The notes: generated by a model from the sequence alone, not told the origin. Numbered from the stretch's first letter, positions 9,359 to 17,442 are shown. The stretch is DNA of 53,919 nucleotides from Puia dinghuensis (GCA_026225275.1 JAMFSL010000056.1:1-53919), one strand, 5' to 3'. Made by a program: numbers and translations.

Positions 9359-10059
9359 GCAGGCACCGCCTTCGTGGTTTCTTTCAGCAGCGCCAGCATT
9401 TTCCGGCTGACATCCAGTGAGGATATCGGATTTTGACCGCAGATGATCTTGCCGTCCGTTACCGTATGGGTCCGGAAATCATCGCCCTTGGTATAAATAG
9501 CCCCCTCGGCCACCAGCCTGGATTCCAGCGAAAAGGGAACGACATCCGTCAATCCAACTACTTTTTGTTCACTATTGCTGAAGCCGGTGACATGCCGCCC
9601 TTTGACGAAAGGCTCACCTGTAGAATGGTTTTGTAGAGCCAGTAGCGCGGCCACGCCATGAGAGACCAGCCCGATGATTTTTTGCTGTCCGATAAAATCG
9701 TTCAGTAATGACGACAGCACCTTATTGTCCGGAAAATCCCATAAAGCTCCGTGGCCGCCGCCGACATAGACCATATCGTAATTGTTTGCTTTCACCGCGT
9801 CCAGGGTCAGCGAATGCTCTAACAGGGAGATCCCGTCAGGGTCCTTCTGAAAACGCCGGATGGTCGGCGTCGAGGCGAGAATAGATTCACTCTTGGGGTC
9901 CAGCGGCACCTCTCCACCCTTTGGACTCGCAAGGGTCAAAACAGCACCGCCGTCTTTAAAAATATAAAATGGAAAGGCCAGTTCTTCCAGCCATAGACCT
10001 GTCTTGCGTCCGGTGTCGCCCAACGCGGTGTGCGAGGTAGCAACGATTAATATATTCAT
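9355..10059 (-). CDS. DJ-1/PfpI family protein with Ser at the nucleophile position
   Basis: The 234-residue protein has the class I glutamine amidotransferase-like fold of Hsp31 and related DJ-1/PfpI proteins, which act as deglycases, glyoxalases or chaperones. GLWLEELAFP (21-30, conserved Glu), YVGGGHGALWD (98-108) and the elbow GLVSHGVAALL (130-140) are clear. In relatives the elbow is xxCHGxxAL with a Cys nucleophile; here it is Ser133 followed by His134, encoded by TCT, one base from TGT. Activity may therefore be changed or lost. Its start overlaps the stop of the upstream small membrane gene by 4 bases, so they are co-transcribed. Its 3' end overlaps the convergent peptidase gene by 4 bases. 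Confidence 0.85.
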   Translation of the reverse strand: MNILIVATSHTALGDTGRKTGLWLEELAFPFYIFKDGGAVLTLASPKGGEVPLDPKSESILASTPTIRRFQKDPDGISLLEHSLTLDAVKANNYDMVYVGGGHGALWDFPDNKVLSSLLNDFIGQQKIIGLVSHGVAALLALQNHSTGEPFVKGRHVTGFSNSEQKVVGLTDVVPFSLESRLVAEGAIYTKGDDFRTHTVTDGKIICGQNPISSLDVSRKMLALLKETTKAVPA

Positions 10060-10355
10060 GAAGGGTCGTTATGACTGTGTTGAAAATTGTTTTCGTATTC
10101 GATGGTCGTGCGCAGCACCCTGATTCTTGCAGCGATCTTATGCCCAAACTTGTCGTCCAGCCGGAGCTTGCGGATCTCGTTCAGCGCATCTTCGTATTTA
10201 TGCAGCGCCGTTTTATAGCTGCCGTTATTTTCATCGCGAAGTCCCTCGCTGTATAATTCCGTATGACTATTCTGTTTCTGAAGCAGGTAGAAAAGGACAC
10301 CGAGGATAATGACAGTCGGAATGACAAAGACGGCCACATAAAAAAGGGGAGTCAT
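10056..10355 (-). CDS. Small single-pass membrane protein, function unknown
   Basis: The 99-residue product has one hydrophobic segment (about residues 4-25) followed by a charged, mostly helical tail. ENNGSYKTALHKYEDALNEI (43-62) looks like one tetratricopeptide-type helical pair. It is therefore probably anchored in the inner membrane with the helical part in the cytoplasm. The last bases overlap the DJ-1-like gene start in an ATGA arrangement, which suggests translational coupling and a shared role. I do not recognise a named family. Confidence 0.65.
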   Translation of the reverse strand: MTPLFYVAVFVIPTVIILGVLFYLLQKQNSHTELYSEGLRDENNGSYKTALHKYEDALNEIRKLRLDDKFGHKIAARIRVLRTTIEYENNFQHSHNDPS

Positions 10356-10444
10356 TTTTGCGTTTTTGTGAATGAGCTGTCTCTGTAAGGTAGCCTTATT
10401 AATCCGGATGGGCTGGATTATTTGTAATGGGAAGACTTGTCAGG

Positions 10445-11041
10445 TCAGCCGCGAATGGCCTCCATTAATCGATCGGGGTCATTTTTATAAGCCTCGATCT
10501 GTCCAATTCTGGCCAGCACAAAGTGACGAAGATAGGTGTTGGGACCTTCTATCCGGTTGGCTTTCTTGGATCTTGTATTCCGGATGAATGCCCGTATGCT
10601 GCGAATGGGTCCCCACGGAATGCCCCACCAGCCTAGCAAAGCAGTTCGGGTAATAGCATTATTATTGGCTTTGTCGAGCTCGTCAGGGCAGGCGACGATT
10701 ACTTTGCGCTCAGATTGCGTGATAAAAATAACACTCATCACTGACTCCGTATACGTTGCATTCAATGGAGCATCTGTCCTGCCACTGATGGGACAGGGTA
10801 GGTTGCGGATAAGTTCGCAGTATTGGTCGATTTCTTCGAGGGTATAGGTCTTTTGCCGTTGTGCTTCCACACCTTTTTGAATATTGGGCGAAAGACCTCG
10901 TCTGGCAATCTCCTCTTTAATGATTTCGTACGTATCTTCCGTCAGGCCAACAGCATCCTGGGTGACTACGCGCACCAACTCTTCGTCGGACATTCTTTGA
11001 TAAGTTTCCCTGATAAATTCGGGGTCGATACCGTTGCTCAT
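10445..11041 (-). CDS. Hypothetical protein downstream of the ATPase/TOPRIM pair
   Basis: This is a 198-residue protein of unknown function. The N-terminus (MSDEELVRVVTQDAVGLTEDTYEIIKEEIARRGL) resembles a short helical module seen in many Bacteroidota hypothetical proteins. The segment LLGWWGIPWGPI (about 145-156) is also a recurring motif of such proteins. No clear transmembrane helix or catalytic motif is visible. It starts 10 bases after the stop of the TOPRIM-like gene on the same strand, so it may be the third gene of that transcript. Because its N-terminal module is widespread, a specific effector role is not implied. Confidence 0.65.
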   Translation of the reverse strand: MSNGIDPEFIRETYQRMSDEELVRVVTQDAVGLTEDTYEIIKEEIARRGLSPNIQKGVEAQRQKTYTLEEIDQYCELIRNLPCPISGRTDAPLNATYTESVMSVIFITQSERKVIVACPDELDKANNNAITRTALLGWWGIPWGPIRSIRAFIRNTRSKKANRIEGPNTYLRHFVLARIGQIEAYKNDPDRLMEAIRG

Positions 11042-11051
11042 GGTGATGAGT

Positions 11052-11633
11052 TTAAAAAGTATTGCCTATTTCTGTTAGTTTCTTTAATAAGTACTGCGCA
11101 CTGGAGCATCCGGCATGACCAGCAGCGTTCGAAAGATCGAATCCCATGTCCATCATCTTTGTAGCCAACTTGATCTTTCCGGCAGTCTTTTTGCCGATGC
11201 CTCTTCCGGTATGGGTGATCAATAGACCATTGATCGTTGCAAAAGGATCTTTTTCGTTTTCCGGATTGTCGAAACTAAATCCTGGCTGTGCTAATAATTG
11301 CTGCATAGTCGGAGTACAGGCCAGGAACCAGGCTTCTATCTTTTTTACGGCAATGACCACAATATCTTTTTCTCTAGCTGAAATCCTGTTTTTGGTTTCA
11401 GTTATGCAAATGTCTTCATCAAGATCCGTAAGGATAATGATTGCCCTTGCCCCCTCTTTTTCCAGACGGCTAAGATAACCTTGAATATTGTGAGGAAGTA
11501 AATTCCCTGAGCCACCGGCATCGATTACGGGAAGAGATTCAAGATTTAGGGAAGCCATCAGCTTTCCAAATGTGTTGGATTGAAGAAGGATTTGTTCAGT
11601 CCGTCCTTCGCAGATAAACCCTATTTTGGTCAT
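11052..11633 (-). CDS. TOPRIM-like protein (DUF4276/RloB type), partner of the AAA ATPase
   Basis: Starting at ATG 11633 the protein has 193 residues. CEGRTE (8-13) gives the conserved Glu of TOPRIM folds, ILTDLDED (67-74) gives the D-x-D metal site, and VKKIEAWFLA (96-105) matches the E-A-W-x-L-A motif of DUF4276/RloB-like proteins. TOPRIM domains of this kind cut or bind nucleic acid in OLD, PARIS and related systems. Its ATG overlaps the ATPase stop by 4 bases (ATGA), so translation is coupled. I chose this start over one 11 codons upstream because of that overlap and because the earlier residues do not fit the family. The nuclease role is inferred. Confidence 0.75.
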   Translation of the reverse strand: MTKIGFICEGRTEQILLQSNTFGKLMASLNLESLPVIDAGGSGNLLPHNIQGYLSRLEKEGARAIIILTDLDEDICITETKNRISAREKDIVVIAVKKIEAWFLACTPTMQQLLAQPGFSFDNPENEKDPFATINGLLITHTGRGIGKKTAGKIKLATKMMDMGFDLSNAAGHAGCSSAQYLLKKLTEIGNTF

Positions 11634-12715
11634 AACACCCCACCTCCCAGCGCATTGGACAACCACGCCTCATCGGTCTTTATGTCGACTTCGTCCTCTT
11701 TTCTCAGCTGTTTAGCCCGGGTAGCGCCATTGATTTTATTGACCAATATGATTTCATCAATCTCCAGGCAACGCACCAGCGTCTGGGAATGCGTGTTCAG
11801 CCAGATATGATGGCCTTCTTCTTCGCATTTTTCCCTGAAGAAGTCGACCAATAATTCTATAGCTTGCGGGTGAAGGCCATTCTCCGGTTCTTCGATGCAA
11901 AGGAATTGAGGTTGATTGGTTTGATAGACTGCAGCCATCAAAGAAAGTATATTATAAGTACCGTCTGAGATCAGATTTCGAGAAAACGGACGGCTTGAAC
12001 CTTTTTCAGATATAGAAAAATCGTAGCTACTATCTATATTGGATTTTTTGACTTCAATATCAGCAAATTCCGGAATCAGTATACGCAACCATTCAATGAA
12101 ATCATTCCTTCTTTCTTTGCTTTCGAATATCGATCCGATTATTTGAGCGAGGTTGGATGCATCTGGAGAAAGCTTGTTGTTGATAGCCGGAGTTCGATTT
12201 AATGATGATTTTCCAACAAAAATTCTTGAAAAGCTATCAGCAAATTGTTCATAATCGCCATCATAAGAATTTCCTGTCTTTACCCATTTTTCTATAAATG
12301 AATTTCTATCCTTAAGATTTCTCATCCGGGTAGGTAGAAAAGTAGTTTTATCAATTTGAGCGCCCCTCATGCTCATCATTTCAAATTTGTTTGGATCTGA
12401 AAGAAAAGCCCCTACAAAATTAAAATTTAACCTGTCTTCAAACTGAACATCAAAAACCATTGAGGGGTGATAGCTACCTAAACTAAAAGCAGGATCAAAT
12501 GCTGATGAGTAAGAATAGATGCTTTCTTTACCCCCAAAAAAAGCAGGAGTTTCAGATTCAAATTTTATTAAGTAATTCGTAAACTCCAACGCCTCAAAAA
12601 TGTTACTCTTCCCACTCGCATTTGGACCAACAAAAGCACAAAAAGGCTTCAAATCCTCTAATTCGAAGTTTACAAGTGATTTGAAGTTCTGGATATGAAG
12701 CTTTTTAATTCTCAT
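11630..12715 (-). CDS. AAA (AAA_21-type) ATPase, ABC/SMC-like
   Basis: The 361-residue protein belongs to the OLD/RecF-like ATPases. The N-terminus IKKLHIQNFKSL is typical, with Walker A GPNASGKS at 30-37. Walker B is FLCIEEPENGLHP (about 271-283), followed by LNTHSQTLV (about 306-314). The segment ISDGTYNILSL resembles an ABC signature. Such ATPases are the sensor subunits of two-gene systems such as PARIS or AbiL/RloAB. The next gene, coupled by a 4-base overlap, is a TOPRIM-like protein. The gene is visibly AT-richer than its neighbours, which suggests acquisition by transfer. An imperfect -7-like element (TAATTTAG) lies just upstream. Confidence 0.85.
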   Translation of the reverse strand: MRIKKLHIQNFKSLVNFELEDLKPFCAFVGPNASGKSNIFEALEFTNYLIKFESETPAFFGGKESIYSYSSAFDPAFSLGSYHPSMVFDVQFEDRLNFNFVGAFLSDPNKFEMMSMRGAQIDKTTFLPTRMRNLKDRNSFIEKWVKTGNSYDGDYEQFADSFSRIFVGKSSLNRTPAINNKLSPDASNLAQIIGSIFESKERRNDFIEWLRILIPEFADIEVKKSNIDSSYDFSISEKGSSRPFSRNLISDGTYNILSLMAAVYQTNQPQFLCIEEPENGLHPQAIELLVDFFREKCEEEGHHIWLNTHSQTLVRCLEIDEIILVNKINGATRAKQLRKEDEVDIKTDEAWLSNALGGGVL

Positions 12716-12755
12716 CGATAATGAAACCTAAATTAGGCTAGTGGATAAAATAAAT

Positions 12756-12775
12756 TGCGGCCTTATAGGGCCGCA
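12756..12775 (-). terminator. Terminator hairpin after the MsbA-like gene
   Basis: TGCGGCC (12756-12762) pairs with GGCCGCA (12769-12775) around a 6-base loop. It lies 38 bases past the exporter stop and, on the minus strand, is followed by an AT-rich run, so it fits a terminator between the exporter and the AAA ATPase gene. Confidence 0.65.
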
Positions 12776-12812
12776 CAAATTTATGAAATGTGGTCTAATT
12801 GAGCCCTTTAAT

Positions 12813-14627
12813 TTATTTCACCTCCTGCATCTCCACCAGCTTATGATAAAACCCCCGCTGCTGCATCAATTCATCATGCGTACCACGCTCGACGATCCTC
12901 CCTTTCTGCAGCACAACAATCTCGTCGGCATGCCGGATAGTGCTCAACCGGTGAGCGATCACAATACTCGTTCTGTGCTCCATCATTTTATTGATGGCAT
13001 CCTGCACCAGCCGTTCGCTCTCCGTATCCAGGGAAGAAGTGGCTTCGTCGAGGATCAGGATAGGTGGGTTCTTCAGCACGGCCCGGGCGATGGTCAGCCG
13101 CTGCCGTTCGCCACCGCTTAATTTGCTGCCCCGGTCGCCGATATTCGTCTGATAACCGTCCTCTTTCTGGACGATAAAATGGTGCGCATTGGCGATCATT
13201 GCCGCACGTTCTATTTCTTCCAAAGTAGCATCAGGTTTGCCGAGAGCGATATTGGCAGCAATCGTATCGTTGAAAAGGATGGGCTCTTGGGTCACAATGC
13301 TCATTTGCTCCCGGACAGATTTCAATGAGTAATCCCTGATATTCGTCCCGTCGATCAGCAGTTCTCCCCCTGTCACGTCGTGAAATCGGGGCACCAGGTC
13401 CGCCATCGTAGACTTACCTGCACCTGAACTGCCCACCAGCGCCACCGTTTTGCCTTTTTCCACGACCAGGTTGATATCGTCGAGGATACCGGCATCGTCA
13501 TAGGAAAAGCTCACATGACGGAATTCAATTCTTTCCTGGAACGTCTCCAGCTTTTTCGCATTCGGGTCGTCATGAATGCTGACCGGTGCCTTCAGCAGGT
13601 CTTCTACCCGCTCCATGGCGGCGGCCCCGCGCTGGATATTGAAGATAGAGGTGGAAAGGTTCTTGGCAGGATTGATCAGCATGCCAAAGACAGCGAGATA
13701 AGTGAAGAGGTCGCCGCCCGAAAATCCCTTACCATTATTACGGAATATCAGCATGCCGCCAAAATACAGGATGATCGTAAGGATAAAGACTCCCAGCGTC
13801 TCGGTCAGCGGACTGGCCAGATCCCGCCGGAAATTCATCTTATTGCGGATATGGAACAGGCTGTCGTTGATGTTGAAGAATCTCAGTCTCATCAACGCCT
13901 CGGCGCCGAAACCCTTGATGATCCGGATGCCGCTGAGCGTCTCATCGAGCACCGACAGGCTTTCACCCAGCCGGACGGCGGCGTCCTGCGACTGGCGTTT
14001 CAGGTTCCGGCTGATACGGCCAATGAGAAAACCGGTAACAGGCAGCAGGATCACCAGGAATAACGACAACGTGGGACTGAGGTAGATCATATAAGCGAGG
14101 TACCCGACGATGGTCAATGGATCCTTGATCAATCCTTCCAGGGTACTGACGACCGAAGACTCGATCTCGTAAATATCATTCGTCATCCGGGAAATAAGAT
14201 CGCCTTTTCTTCTTTCGGTGAAATACCCGATGGGTAAGGCAAGTATCTTAGCATAGACATCATTGCGCAGGAAGGTAATAGTGGCGCTCCGGATAGGAGA
14301 GGAGATATAGGAAGACCAATAATAAAATATGTTCTTTAGGATAGTGGAGACGAGGATCAACAGACAAATGACGATCAGTAAGGTCGGTTTGTCATACCGC
14401 TGCGCAACTTCCAGCAGTAAGTCTTTCAACCCGCCGATAGCATTCGTATGTAGCGTAACTTTCTGTGAGGCAGCGCCCTTGTCAGGAAAAAGGATATCGA
14501 GAAAAGGACTCAACATGCCTAGCGAAATCAGCCCAAATAGGATGGAAAGCACATTGAAAACCATGTATACCGCCAATTTGCCCCGGTACCTGGACAAATA
14601 TTGAAAAATCACCGAGAATTTCTTCAT
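12813..14627 (-). CDS. MsbA-like ABC exporter (fused permease and ATPase)
   Basis: From ATG 14627 the protein has 604 residues. The first half carries about six membrane helices, beginning with MKKFSVIFQYLSRYRGKLAVY. The second half is the ATPase: Walker A GSSGAGKST, signature LSGGERQR, Walker B ILILDEATSSLD and the switch His in VIAHRLST. This is the arrangement of homodimeric exporters such as MsbA, which flips lipid A precursors or drugs across the inner membrane. The substrate cannot be read from sequence. I rejected upstream in-frame starts because they would extend into rbfA on the opposite strand. It is transcribed divergently from rbfA with 51 bases between. Confidence 0.9.
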   Translation of the reverse strand: MKKFSVIFQYLSRYRGKLAVYMVFNVLSILFGLISLGMLSPFLDILFPDKGAASQKVTLHTNAIGGLKDLLLEVAQRYDKPTLLIVICLLILVSTILKNIFYYWSSYISSPIRSATITFLRNDVYAKILALPIGYFTERRKGDLISRMTNDIYEIESSVVSTLEGLIKDPLTIVGYLAYMIYLSPTLSLFLVILLPVTGFLIGRISRNLKRQSQDAAVRLGESLSVLDETLSGIRIIKGFGAEALMRLRFFNINDSLFHIRNKMNFRRDLASPLTETLGVFILTIILYFGGMLIFRNNGKGFSGGDLFTYLAVFGMLINPAKNLSTSIFNIQRGAAAMERVEDLLKAPVSIHDDPNAKKLETFQERIEFRHVSFSYDDAGILDDINLVVEKGKTVALVGSSGAGKSTMADLVPRFHDVTGGELLIDGTNIRDYSLKSVREQMSIVTQEPILFNDTIAANIALGKPDATLEEIERAAMIANAHHFIVQKEDGYQTNIGDRGSKLSGGERQRLTIARAVLKNPPILILDEATSSLDTESERLVQDAINKMMEHRTSIVIAHRLSTIRHADEIVVLQKGRIVERGTHDELMQQRGFYHKLVEMQEVK

Positions 14628-14637
14628 GCCGTTGCCG

Positions 14638-14645
14638 TAGATTTG
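14638..14645 (+). promoter_or_regulatory. -7 promoter element before rbfA
   Basis: TAGATTTG matches TAnnTTTG and ends 33 bases before the rbfA ATG. It lies in the 51-base divergent gap, which also contains a G5/C5 inverted repeat (about 14646-14672). No clear TTG -33 partner is visible. Confidence 0.45.
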
Positions 14646-14678
14646 GGGGGTAAAGTTAGCGTATAACCCCCACATAGT

Positions 14679-15056
14679 ATGCAAGAAGGTAAAAGACAGA
14701 AACAGGTGGGAGCTCTGCTCATGCAGGAGCTTAGCGGCATCTTCCAGCGCCTGGGACTCAGCATGATAGACGGGGGACTCATCTCCCTCACCGACGTAAA
14801 AGTGACGCCCGACCTGCTCGAGGCACGTATCTACCTCAGCCTTTTCCAGGTGAAAGATGCGGCTGCCGTCATGAAAAAGATCGAGGAAAGGAGCTGGGAG
14901 ATCAAACGCGACCTGGCAGAACACGTCAAACACCAGCTGCGGCGGATTCCCCTATTGCAATATTTCCACGACGATACCCTGGACCATGCCGAAAAGATGG
15001 ATGCCCTGTTCCGCAAACTCAAAGAAGAGAAACCTCCGGGGGAGGGCGACGCATGA
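14679..15056 (+). CDS. rbfA: Ribosome-binding factor A
   Basis: RbfA binds the 30S subunit and helps mature the 5' end of 16S rRNA. The 125-residue product has the family KH-like pattern: KRQKQVGALLMQELSGIF at the N-terminus, then SLTDVKVTPDLLEARIYLSLF and the C-terminal LRRIPLLQYFHDDTLDHAEKMDALF. Length is normal. The stop overlaps the start of the LolC/E-like permease gene by 4 bases, so the two are translationally coupled. It is divergent from the MsbA-like gene. Confidence 0.92.
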   Translation: MQEGKRQKQVGALLMQELSGIFQRLGLSMIDGGLISLTDVKVTPDLLEARIYLSLFQVKDAAAVMKKIEERSWEIKRDLAEHVKHQLRRIPLLQYFHDDTLDHAEKMDALFRKLKEEKPPGEGDA

Positions 15057-16273
15057 ACCTCCTGTTCGCCTGGCGTTATTTCCGGGCAAAGAAATCCACC
15101 AATGCGATCAATATCATTGCCTGGGTCAGCATGAGCGCCATTGTCGTCGGCGCCGCCGCGCTGATCCTGGTGCTCAGCGTTTTCAACGGGTTCGAAGACC
15201 TCGTAAAAACTTTGTATTCCAGCTTTTATCCTGACCTTAAAATAACCCCATCCAGCGGCAAGACCCTGATCCTTTCCGCCCGGCAAATACAGCAGCTGCG
15301 GGCAGTGAATGGCGTACGCGCCGTATCGCTTGTGGTCGAAGAGCAGGGCGTGGTGGAGAACGGAGATAACGTCGCATCGCCCTACATCAAAGGGGTCGAC
15401 AGCAACTTTGCCAAGGTATCCGGCGTGCCCGATAAAATTGATGGAGGAAAATTCGAGCTCGGTACTGTCGATCAGCCATTGGCGGTCCTGGGTTCCGGCA
15501 TCGAATATAATCTCGGCCTGGAAGTCGATAAATCCTTGCCGCTGGATGTGTATTGTTTTCGGAAAGGCGGCCCCGGCTATATTGTCGATCCGCTGGCGTC
15601 CTACAACCATGCAACCATGATCATGGCAGGCGTATTTCGCATCCAGCAGGACTTCGACGAGCATTATGTCATCACCAACCTCGAATTCGTCCAACATATG
15701 CTGGGCCTCCAGCCCAATGAATACGGCGGCGTGGAACTGGCCGTCACGGATCCCGCCCGCGTCACCGAAGTGCAGCAAGCCCTGCAACATCTCCTGGGGA
15801 AGGATTACCTCGTGCGGACACGTTATCAGCAGAACCAAGGTCTGTATAGCGTAATGGGCACCGAAAAATGGGTCATCTATATTATCCTGACACTTATTCT
15901 GGTGGTAGCCGCCTTCAATATGGTAGGGGCCCTTACTATGCTGGTCTGGGACAAGGAGAAAGACATCCACGTGCTCAAGGCGCTCGGGGCCAGCAATGGA
16001 CTCGTCCAGAAAATATTTTTGAGTGAAGGGATACTACTCGCCGTCATGGGCGGTGGGGCCGGTATGCTGCTGGCGGTCCTTATTTGCGAGTTACAGTTGA
16101 AATTCAAGCTAATTCCCCTGCAGGGGGGATCTTTTCTGATCGATTATTACCCCGTCAAACTGGTCCCGACCGATTTCCTGCTGGTATTTACCACTATTCT
16201 TATCGTTGCACTGCTGGCCTCCTGGCTGCCGGCGCGCAAAGCCGCAGCGCAACCTATCGAGCTCCGCACCTAA
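15053..16273 (+). CDS. LolC/LolE-type ABC transporter permease
   Basis: This 406-residue inner-membrane protein has the FtsX/MacB topology of LolC/LolE: a first helix near residues 20-45 (IIAWVSMSAIVVGAAALILVL), a large periplasmic domain, then three helices near 270-300, 320-345 and 370-395. LolCDE extracts lipoproteins for transfer to the outer membrane. The phrase DKEKDIHVLKALGAS is the conserved cytoplasmic coupling segment. A matching LolD ATPase gene is not in the window. It overlaps rbfA by 4 bases. The alternative is another FtsX-like permease; the length and segment favour LolC/E. Confidence 0.85.
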   Translation: MNLLFAWRYFRAKKSTNAINIIAWVSMSAIVVGAAALILVLSVFNGFEDLVKTLYSSFYPDLKITPSSGKTLILSARQIQQLRAVNGVRAVSLVVEEQGVVENGDNVASPYIKGVDSNFAKVSGVPDKIDGGKFELGTVDQPLAVLGSGIEYNLGLEVDKSLPLDVYCFRKGGPGYIVDPLASYNHATMIMAGVFRIQQDFDEHYVITNLEFVQHMLGLQPNEYGGVELAVTDPARVTEVQQALQHLLGKDYLVRTRYQQNQGLYSVMGTEKWVIYIILTLILVVAAFNMVGALTMLVWDKEKDIHVLKALGASNGLVQKIFLSEGILLAVMGGGAGMLLAVLICELQLKFKLIPLQGGSFLIDYYPVKLVPTDFLLVFTTILIVALLASWLPARKAAAQPIELRT

Positions 16274-16285
16274 AGCAGGCCATAA

Positions 16286-16322
16286 ATGACAAATCCGTAG
16301 TCGCCTGACCACGGATTTGCAA
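16286..16322. terminator. Bidirectional terminator between convergent genes
   Basis: CAAATCCGT (16290-16298) pairs with ACGGATTTG (16311-16319); the inner GTC/GAC pairs after one mismatch and leaves a 4-base loop. It sits between the convergent permease and transketolase genes, so it probably ends both transcripts. Confidence 0.7.
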
Positions 16323-16342
16323 ATATCTGTCCTTGAACAGGA

Positions 16343-17176
16343 TCAATAATCCCCCAGCGTTTCCGGCAGCTGCGCCAACGCCTTGGCCAGTTGCTCGTCA
16401 TTGGGCGCCACGCCATGCCAGTGGTGGTCATTTTCCATGAAATCCACACCTTTACCCATGACCGTATGCATCATGATGGCAATAGGCTTGCCCTGCCCGG
16501 TGAGACCCCTGGCCTTATCCAGCGTCGCGATGACTTCATCCATGTCATTCCCATTCATTTCCAGCGTCGTCCAACCAAAAGCGTCGAATTTGGCATGGAT
16601 ATTTCCGAGGTCCATCACCGCCTTCGTTGTCCCGTCGATCTGCTGACCATTCCAGTCAACTGTAGAGATCAGGTTGTCCACTTTATGGGCAGCGGCGAAC
16701 ATGATAGCCTCCCAATTCTGACCCTCATCAAGCTCACCATCACCATGCAGCGAATACACAATATTTTTATCGTTATTGAGTTTTTTAGCGAGTGCAGCGC
16801 CAATGGCGACGCTCATTCCCTGGCCCAGCGAACCGCTGGCCACCCGGATACCCGGAAGGTGTTCATGAGTAGTCGGATGACCCTGCACACGGGAATTGAT
16901 TTTGCGGAAAGTGGAAAGTTCTTTGATGTCGAAATACCCTGATCTTGCAAGGGCAGAATAGAATACGGGGGAAATATGGCCGTTAGACAGGAAGAAAAGA
17001 TCTTCATTGATCCCATCCATGTGGAAATGAGGATCATGTGTAAGTATCTTGAAATAAAGTGCAGCAAAAAAGTCGGCACAACCGAGAGATCCTCCCGGAT
17101 GTCCGCTCTGAGCGCCATGGACCATTCTTACGATATCTCGCCTGATTTGTGAAGCGGTTGCTTTTAAGTCAGCCAT
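16343..17176 (-). CDS. Transketolase, N-terminal (thiamine diphosphate) subunit
   Basis: The 277-residue protein corresponds to the first half of transketolase, the pentose phosphate enzyme that moves two-carbon units. It includes SGHPGGS (24-30), SGSLGQG (115-121) and the thiamine diphosphate motif GDGELDEGQNWEA (146-158). The pyrimidine and C-terminal domains are absent, as in the split transketolases of many bacteria, where the C-terminal subunit gene normally follows directly. Here the gene after it is the convergent LolC/E permease, so no partner lies in the window. The gene is therefore separated from its partner. The stop and full length for a split subunit show it is not a truncation. 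Confidence 0.9.
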   Translation of the reverse strand: MADLKATASQIRRDIVRMVHGAQSGHPGGSLGCADFFAALYFKILTHDPHFHMDGINEDLFFLSNGHISPVFYSALARSGYFDIKELSTFRKINSRVQGHPTTHEHLPGIRVASGSLGQGMSVAIGAALAKKLNNDKNIVYSLHGDGELDEGQNWEAIMFAAAHKVDNLISTVDWNGQQIDGTTKAVMDLGNIHAKFDAFGWTTLEMNGNDMDEVIATLDKARGLTGQGKPIAIMMHTVMGKGVDFMENDHHWHGVAPNDEQLAKALAQLPETLGDY

Positions 17177-17202
17177 TTTTGTTGTTTATAGTTTCTGGGG
17201 AA

Positions 17203-17210
17203 CAAATCTA
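17203..17210 (-). promoter_or_regulatory. -7 promoter element before the transketolase gene
   Basis: Read on the minus strand, TAGATTTG matches TAnnTTTG and begins 34 bases upstream of the ATG. A TTTA sequence about 20 bases further upstream is the only candidate for the -33 element. Confidence 0.4.
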
Positions 17211-17340
17211 GTGGTTTTGTTTGGCTTCTTTAAACTTTTGTATTATCTTTCGGCTTACGTTCCCCTGTCATTCCTGAAGCTATTTCCCCTTTTTATCAGC
17301 CCCCCCGCAAAACCGGGCCTGGATTTGCAGGTAGATTTAC

Positions 17341-17372
17341 AGAAATCCATAAAATGCAGAAATCCATAAAAT
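17341..17372 (+). repeat. 15-base tandem direct repeat upstream of a promoter
   Basis: AGAAATCCATAAAAT occurs exactly at 17341-17355 and again at 17358-17372, giving a 17-base period. The pair ends 21 bases before the -33 element of the WecA/MraY-like gene, where an activator or repressor could bind. Confidence 0.6.
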
Positions 17373-17393
17373 ATTAGTTAATTGTTATATCGC

Positions 17394-17423
17394 TTGCATT
17401 ATAAAAAAAAGAATATATTTTTG
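17394..17423 (+). promoter_or_regulatory. Bacteroidota-type promoter (-33 and -7)
   Basis: TTG at 17394-17396 and TATTTTTG at 17416-17423 are separated by 19 bases, exactly the TTG-N19-TAnnTTTG form known for this phylum. The next start codon is at 17443. Confidence 0.7.
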
Positions 17424-17442
17424 TTCACGAAAAAACAGGCGG

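Noticed and set aside
12716-14933. A longer N-terminus for the MsbA-like exporter reaching to 14933
   Set aside because: It would overlap rbfA on the opposite strand by over 250 bases and adds no family-like sequence; ATG 14627 starts directly at the typical first helix.
14831-15970. A 379-codon antisense frame over rbfA and the LolC/E-like gene
   Set aside because: The plus-strand genes have clear family motifs; the antisense translation shows none and mirrors their codon pattern.
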